From Hofstenia miamia (taxonomy: Eukaryota; Xenacoelomorpha; Acoela), in contig SCFE01000056.1 of NCBI GenBank assembly GCA_004352715.1, positions 1,988,129 through 2,010,448 of the forward strand: 22,320 bases of DNA. The letters run 5' to 3'. A model generated the notes under the pieces. The model worked only from the letters and a program-made list of their open reading frames with translations, did not search any database and was not told where the DNA came from. Below are positions 18,744-22,320 of this stretch, piece after piece. The position numbers were made by a program, and so were the translations under genes. Numbering within the stretch: position 1 is the first letter of the stretch; every line of letters starts with the position of its first letter.

Positions 18744-19936
18744 ATTGTCCTCTTACAGAGAAGTCCTAACTACGTCACTGTAGCTTCTTTAATAATGAAT
18801 ACAGGAACTTGAGCGGAAGTGCTTTCAATTCTATATGCCTTATTCAATTAAACAATGCTACTTAAGATCATTAGCAATGTTTGTCACATGATAAGATAAG
18901 CATTCCAATATCAATAAAATTAAATAGATACACTTGAAATATTAAACATGTTATTTATTAAAAGGGAAAAGAAAAATTTATACACTAACACTTTTATAAA
19001 TGTATGGAAGGACTTACATAGAGAATTTTGGTTATTACTAATTTCTAATTTATCGATAAATTTAACAAACAAGCGGATAACATGAGATCTAATTAAAACC
19101 GGATAAACTACATAGGAATTTCAACTAAGTCTTGAACATATCAACATTTTGCTTTTGGCATTTTAGAAGTATTGTTGCGTTATACAGTTTATCGAAATCG
19201 ATATCCCAGACCAGTGGTGGATCCAAAGGGAATGAGGGTATGAATCCTCCCATCCGCAGAAAACTAACAAAATTTTGTCATACTTTTGATTTTCTCAGAA
19301 CTCAGAATCATTGTTTCATCAAAAGTTTCTATTATTAAAGCGGGAATTCTCTCCGTCAAGGAGTATAAATGATATTAAAATTGGATTACCCATATTTTAT
19401 AAATATAGTAAGTGCAATCATCTGCTTTATGCAGAGTAATTAAATAGAGATGATTGATTTATTCATGGAATTAATTCAATGGAATATGTATAATCTTCTA
19501 CTTAATCCTTAGCACACGGAGGAGTTCAATTTCCTCCTTTCGGTGTGTATAGGCTTAAATATGTTAGTAAATATTATAATAGAGCATTTACATTCATTGT
19601 TGTGAGATTACACCTGCAATTACTTAGTTAAACATCCAAAATATATGTAAAAACTTATAATGATTAGATTCAAACTTTCAAAATGCTCTTGATAATCAAA
19701 ATATTAATAAAAAAGAACATCAGGTGGAGTTTAAGTCAACCCTTAATCCTAGAAAGAATGTTGTTCTTTTAATATGCTTGAATGCACAATAAAATATGCT
19801 GATTGCATAGACAAAGACATGCTTAACAATTAGAAATACTACAAGGACTATATTTTTAGTTTTCAATGGTAGAAAATACATAAACTAATAATGCTTTATA
19901 GATTCATATAATTTGTGATGCAAAGAATTGTTTACG
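18744..19936. other. No gene recognised; one eroded transposon end
   Basis: No supported gene. At 19212 the sequence CAGTGGTGGATCCAAAGGGA then ATGAGGGTATGAATCCTCCC resembles a hAT terminus (CAGTGG plus GGATCC and a G-rich subterminal part), but no partner end or 8-bp duplication was found. Confidence 0.4.
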
Positions 19937-20308
19937 ATGCCTCCGCAGATCTTAAGTGAAAAAGAGCGTGCAATGCTTGAAAACTTTCACAGTGACAATT
20001 TCATAGTGGAAAATTATTTTCGCACACGCTCTACCCATGCAAAATTACTAGCTCCATTTAGTAATCTTGAAAGGGATGAATTGCTTGTTTTCCATAAAAT
20101 TCTAGCAAACTAACTGCAGTCGCTAGATCAACGTCAGACACCACAACGCAGTTCTCTCTCACTGATAAAGAATCTGCGACTCAATGCAATGAAAAATCTT
20201 TTCAGCAAAACTTCCAAGTGAAGAACTATAATGACGGCACACAAACAATTCTTATTGGCAGTTCTTTACTGCGATTCTTGCGTGCTCCAGGTCGTCTTCC
20301 TGATTCTA

Positions 20309-20313
<5 letters not shown>
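19937..20313 (+). pseudogene. Two-frame coding relic, unknown family
   Basis: A frame from the ATG at 19937 to 20113 reads MPPQILSEKERAMLENFHSD through THAKLLAPFSNLERDELLVF. A second frame, open across its end, continues TAVARSTSDTTTQFSLTDKE to QTILIGSSLLRFLRAPGRLP and stops at 20311-20313, inside the TAA tract. Both halves have balanced, protein-like composition unlike the surrounding DNA, so a single coding sequence with one frameshift near 20105 is likely. TILIGSSLLRFL faintly recalls the LIGDSLLR block of SGNH hydrolase-like modules in some retroelements, but this is weak. Alternatively CTAACTGCAG at 20110-20119 could be a splice acceptor. Confidence 0.35.

Positions 20314-20381
<68 letters not shown>
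20308..20381 (+). repeat. (TAA)n tract at LINE 5' junction
   Basis: About 24 uninterrupted TAA units directly abut the 5' end of LINE copy C. Copies A and B of the same family end in AAT repeats, so the element is TAA/AAT-bounded at both ends. The R4-clade element Dong is known to associate with TAA repeats, which fits insertion into such a tract. Confidence 0.92.
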
Positions 20382-20446
20382 GCCCAGTTGGTAACGGCGC
20401 AGATTGGTAAGCTGAGGATAAGCAACTGTGATCGTGGTTACAAAAC
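20380..20446 (+). promoter_or_regulatory. tRNA-like leader of LINE copy C (possible Pol III boxes)
   Basis: TAGCCCAGTTGG at 20380-20391 fits the tRNA D-arm/A box (TRGYNNAGTGG type). GGCGCAGATTGGTAAGCTGA resembles a decayed anticodon arm, and GGTTACAAAAC at 20436-20446 is a weak B box (7 of 11 against GGTTCGAATCC). Spacing of about 45 bases between the boxes is normal. The B box is too diverged to call a working promoter. The leader may come from a tRNA or tRNA-SINE head, or the likeness may be chance. Confidence 0.4.
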
Positions 20447-20545
20447 TGGATGACTTAGCTCACAGGGTAGGAAGCACTCTAAAGCCTTGGTTGGCAAATT
20501 CCTAGGACAATGTGAGTCCAAAATCAAACACAAAATCAAACACTG

Positions 20546-20899
20546 ATGAAAGAGCAAAGGCCGGCAGGCCTTCAATGGTCAGAGGGTTCAAAGAACCTCC
20601 GGTCAACAGGCGGACTCCACAGTGTGGACTCGAGAAGTGGCATTATAGGATCCACACAGACCAATGGACAACGGCACAAGTGGACAGATGAGCAAAACAG
20701 GATAGCATTGAAATGTTACAGAAGAAGCAGACCAGATGAGAGGGGTTATAGGAAGAGAATGTTGGAAGAATGGAAAACCGGATTAGACATTACAGAGCAG
20801 AGGCTTGCAGTTCAGGTCAGAAAGTTGAAGCAGGATGATAATAAGAGAAAAAGAGAGTCGAACAGACGAAGCAAAAAGAAAAAGAAGAGGCAGATGTAG
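20546..20899 (+). pseudogene. LINE ORF N-terminus, Myb-like region
   Basis: The first ATG (20546) follows an in-frame stop at 20513-20515, so the start is reasonable. The product has a Gly/Ser-rich head, then RHKWTDEQNRIALKCYRRSR and PDERGYRKRMLEEWK. This W...N...CY.RS.P..RGY..RM...W pattern is typical of the N-terminal DNA-binding region of RLE LINEs. ITEQRLAVQVRKL follows. The frame then runs into a lysine-rich stretch and stops at 20897-20899. The proper frame continues on another register, so there is a frameshift in the A-rich run at about 20845-20855. Confidence 0.7.
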
Positions 20900-20998
20900 T
20901 AGTGGTAGAAATAGCAGAAACCGTGGGTGTAGAAACAGAGACAGCAATCAAGGAAAGGATGAAGAAAGAAATAGAAGACAGAAGTCGGTTGCCAGCAC

Positions 20999-21121
20999 CA
21001 AGAAGCATTAAGAGAAGCAAGTTAGCAGTAGAGACAGCAAAGGTTAACAAAGTATTAGAAAGGATAAATGCTAAGAGTGTAACAGAGATAAACAGGTTAG
21101 TGTATGCAGGCGCATGGGAGG
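20999..21121 (+). repeat. 123-base duplication flanking a gap, left copy
   Basis: Repeated at 21389-21511 with one mismatch seen (AGAAGCATT against AGAGGCATT). Both copies encode the same LINE residues (KRSKLAVETAKVNKVLERIN onward), and the unduplicated protein would read smoothly through one copy. Confidence 0.95.
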
Positions 21122-21388
21122 NNNNNNNNNNNNNNNNNNNNNNNNNNNNNNNNNNNNNNNNNNNNNNNNNNNNNNNNNNNNNNNNNNNNNNNNNNNNNNN
21201 NNNNNNNNNNNNNNNNNNNNNNNNNNNNNNNNNNNNNNNNNNNNNNNNNNNNNNNNNNNNNNNNNNNNNNNNNNNNNNNNNNNNNNNNNNNNNNNNNNNN
21301 NNNNNNNNNNNNNNNNNNNNNNNNNNNNNNNNNNNNNNNNNNNNNNNNNNNNNNNNNNNNNNNNNNNNNNNNNNNNNNNNNNNNNNNN
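21122..21388. other. Assembly gap of 267 undetermined bases
   Basis: Undetermined bases lying between two near-identical 123-base segments. The likely cause is overlapping contig ends that were not merged, so the true gap may be zero or negative. Confidence 0.97.
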
Positions 21389-21511
21389 CAAGAGGCATTA
21401 AGAGAAGCAAGTTAGCAGTAGAGACAGCAAAGGTTAACAAAGTATTAGAAAGGATAAATGCTAAGAGTGTAACAGAGATAAACAGGTTAGTGTATGCAGG
21501 CGCATGGGAGG
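21389..21511 (+). repeat. 123-base duplication flanking a gap, right copy
   Basis: Right-hand partner of 20999-21121, offset by 390 bases. It continues directly into unique LINE coding sequence (GTGCTGAAGAATGTAGGC). Confidence 0.95.
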
Positions 21512-21865
21512 TGCTGAAGAATGTAGGCATAGACATGAAGAAGAAAAAACGACATGAAGATAAGGGAAACAGAAAACCAGCATGGGAGAGGAGAATTGAG
21601 AATAAAGTGGCAAGGATCAGGCAGCAAATAGGAAAGATCAGGACAAGTAAAACAGTGCAGGACAAGTGCAGGGTAGGCAAGGGCAAGACTATAGAAAGCA
21701 ACAAGTGGTTAAAGAAGGCAGGACTAAAAAGAGATACAGAAGCACTGATAATGGCAGCACAGGAGCNATAAGTGTAGGTTATGTAAGAAAGAGGCTAGAC
21801 ATCTGATAGCAGGGTGTGAGAAGTTGGCACAGAATGAGTATAAGTTCAGGCATGACAAGGTAGTA

Positions 21866-22126
21866 AAAAATCTACCGCATTATAATTCAATTAAATTCAC
21901 GGGATTTGCGCATAAACAGAATTCAAGATCTAAAATTTTTACATGTGTAAAGTATAAGAAAAAAGTTTTGAAGAAATCTTTCATTAATGTCGCAATTCGA
22001 ACCTGGAATTCGCTACCTAAAGAAATTAAAAGCATTGAAAAATTGAAACCTTTTAAAAAGTGCTTAAAAATCTTCCTTAAGCAAAAATATATTTTAGGTA
22101 CATCATGGTTAGGATTTAAATTTTAG
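21866..22126 (+). pseudogene. APE-type LINE C-terminus (jockey/CR1-like)
   Basis: An open frame with the conserved tail of jockey/CR1 polyproteins: VLKKSFINVAIRTWNSLPKE then IEKLKPFKKCLKIFLKQKYI, ending GFKF and TAA. WNSLP.EI...E.LK.FKK.LK is nearly canonical, better kept than the related tail at 2659-3015. The upstream frame joins in register to the zinc-knuckle end of the RLE LINE (KFRHDKV), so a continuous frame covers two unrelated retrotransposons. The RT of this element is absent. A 3' UTR probably follows to about 22255. Confidence 0.75.
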
Positions 22127-22257
22127 AACAGTGACTATACGATAACTCGTCATTAAAATAGCAATATAAAGTAATTCATCCATAGCCTGTAAGAATTGTT
22201 ACTTTTTGTAATGTATGTTGATTTGTAGATTGGTTACTTTTTTGTAATTTATGACGC

Positions 22258-22305
22258 TATTCAGATAAATTATCAGTTATTGAATTGTAAACATTTATCT
22301 GAATA
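22258..22305. repeat. 13-bp perfect inverted repeat (hairpin)
   Basis: TATTCAGATAAAT at 22258-22270 pairs perfectly with ATTTATCTGAATA at 22293-22305, leaving a 22-base loop. It lies downstream of the LINE tail, close to where its 3' end may be. It could be a 3' UTR stem or the edge of a small inverted-repeat element. Confidence 0.6.
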
Positions 22306-22320
22306 TAGAATCTCTTATCT

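Larger units (their letters stand above)
20850..21766 (+). pseudogene. LINE ORF continuation, gap-interrupted, RT missing
   Basis: The shifted frame reads EKKRVEQTKQKEKEEADVVV, then VETETAIKERMKKEIEDRSR and RSKLAVETAKVNKVLERINA, before entering the gap. After the gap the same residues repeat and continue VLKNVGIDMKKKKRHEDKG and WERRIENKVARIRQQIGKIR. At about 21690 it jumps to ESNKWLKKAGLKRDTEALIM. The coiled, highly charged segment is the normal linker before the RT; the RT itself is absent. The frame ends at the undetermined base 21767, past which a zinc-knuckle relic (RHLIAGCEKLAQNEYKF) is readable. Confidence 0.7.
20382..21865 (+). mobile_element. RLE-type LINE, copy C (5' end, RT deleted)
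   Basis: This copy keeps the 5' end: leader 20382-20545, N-terminal coding region, then a jump (about 21690) straight to the post-RT segment IESNKWLKKAGLKRDTEALI, which matches copy A at about 228-282. The whole reverse transcriptase is therefore missing. It ends after EYKFRHDKV (about 21862), where an unrelated APE-LINE tail begins. An assembly gap (21122-21388) and an undetermined base (21767) interrupt it. At 21767 about 57 bases present in copy A are absent, including the AIRTNWVKKHIDRR codons. Confidence 0.82.

Noticed and set aside
20409-20420. CTGAGGA as a hammerhead ribozyme core
   Set aside because: It matches CUGANGA, but no suitably placed GAAA and pairing stems could be found.
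20817-21704. 295-codon minus-strand frame near the right end
   Set aside because: It is the antisense of the RLE LINE ORF, crosses the gap, and is duplicated on both sides of it.
1-22320. A bacterial defence, toxin or secondary-metabolite system
   Set aside because: The window has eukaryotic transposons, a spliced animal-type gene and no compact gene clusters on either strand.

Overview
The window is eukaryotic and almost certainly from an invertebrate animal. It is very AT-rich, has long non-coding stretches, one clear spliced exon of an animal zinc transporter (SLC39A11/ZIP11 family), and a dense mix of LINE, Tc1/mariner and hAT-like remains. That mix would suit a cnidarian such as Hydra, but this is inference only. 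There are no bacterial operons, CRISPR arrays or phage genes.

Layout. 1-1411: two 3'-terminal pieces of a restriction-like-endonuclease (RLE) LINE of the R2/R4/Dong type, each ending in AAT repeats. 1412-3015: a decayed apurinic-endonuclease (APE) LINE of the jockey/CR1/L2 kind. 3016-6410: no gene recognised, with one hAT-like terminus near 4553. 6411-7625: two copies of a diverged repeat, the first interrupted by a 258-bp hAT-type MITE with a perfect 8-bp target duplication. 7626-8719: one unassigned open frame, then a 1000-base gap (8720-9719). 9720-10106: the 3' part of a Tc1 element. 10261-10608: the terminal coding exon of a ZIP11-like zinc transporter. 12290-13552: an antisense APE-type LINE reverse transcriptase fragment. 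14020-14298: a possible terminal exon encoding a tail-anchored membrane protein. 14355-15480: a dead Tc1-like element with both terminal inverted repeats. 16187-18735: a hAT-like element with 8-bp target duplications, containing an 859-base duplication that looks like an assembly artefact. 19937-20313: a two-frame coding relic. 20308-21865: a third copy of the RLE LINE, 5'-complete, starting at a (TAA)n tract with a tRNA-like leader but lacking its reverse transcriptase. 21866-22126: the C-terminus of another APE LINE.

Only the zinc transporter exon can be tied to a known host function. The rest is a transposon graveyard. I see no credible new multi-gene system. The most informative features are the TAA-associated RLE LINE with its tRNA-like head, the two hAT elements with intact target duplications, and several places where the assembly seems to have duplicated or collapsed repeats.
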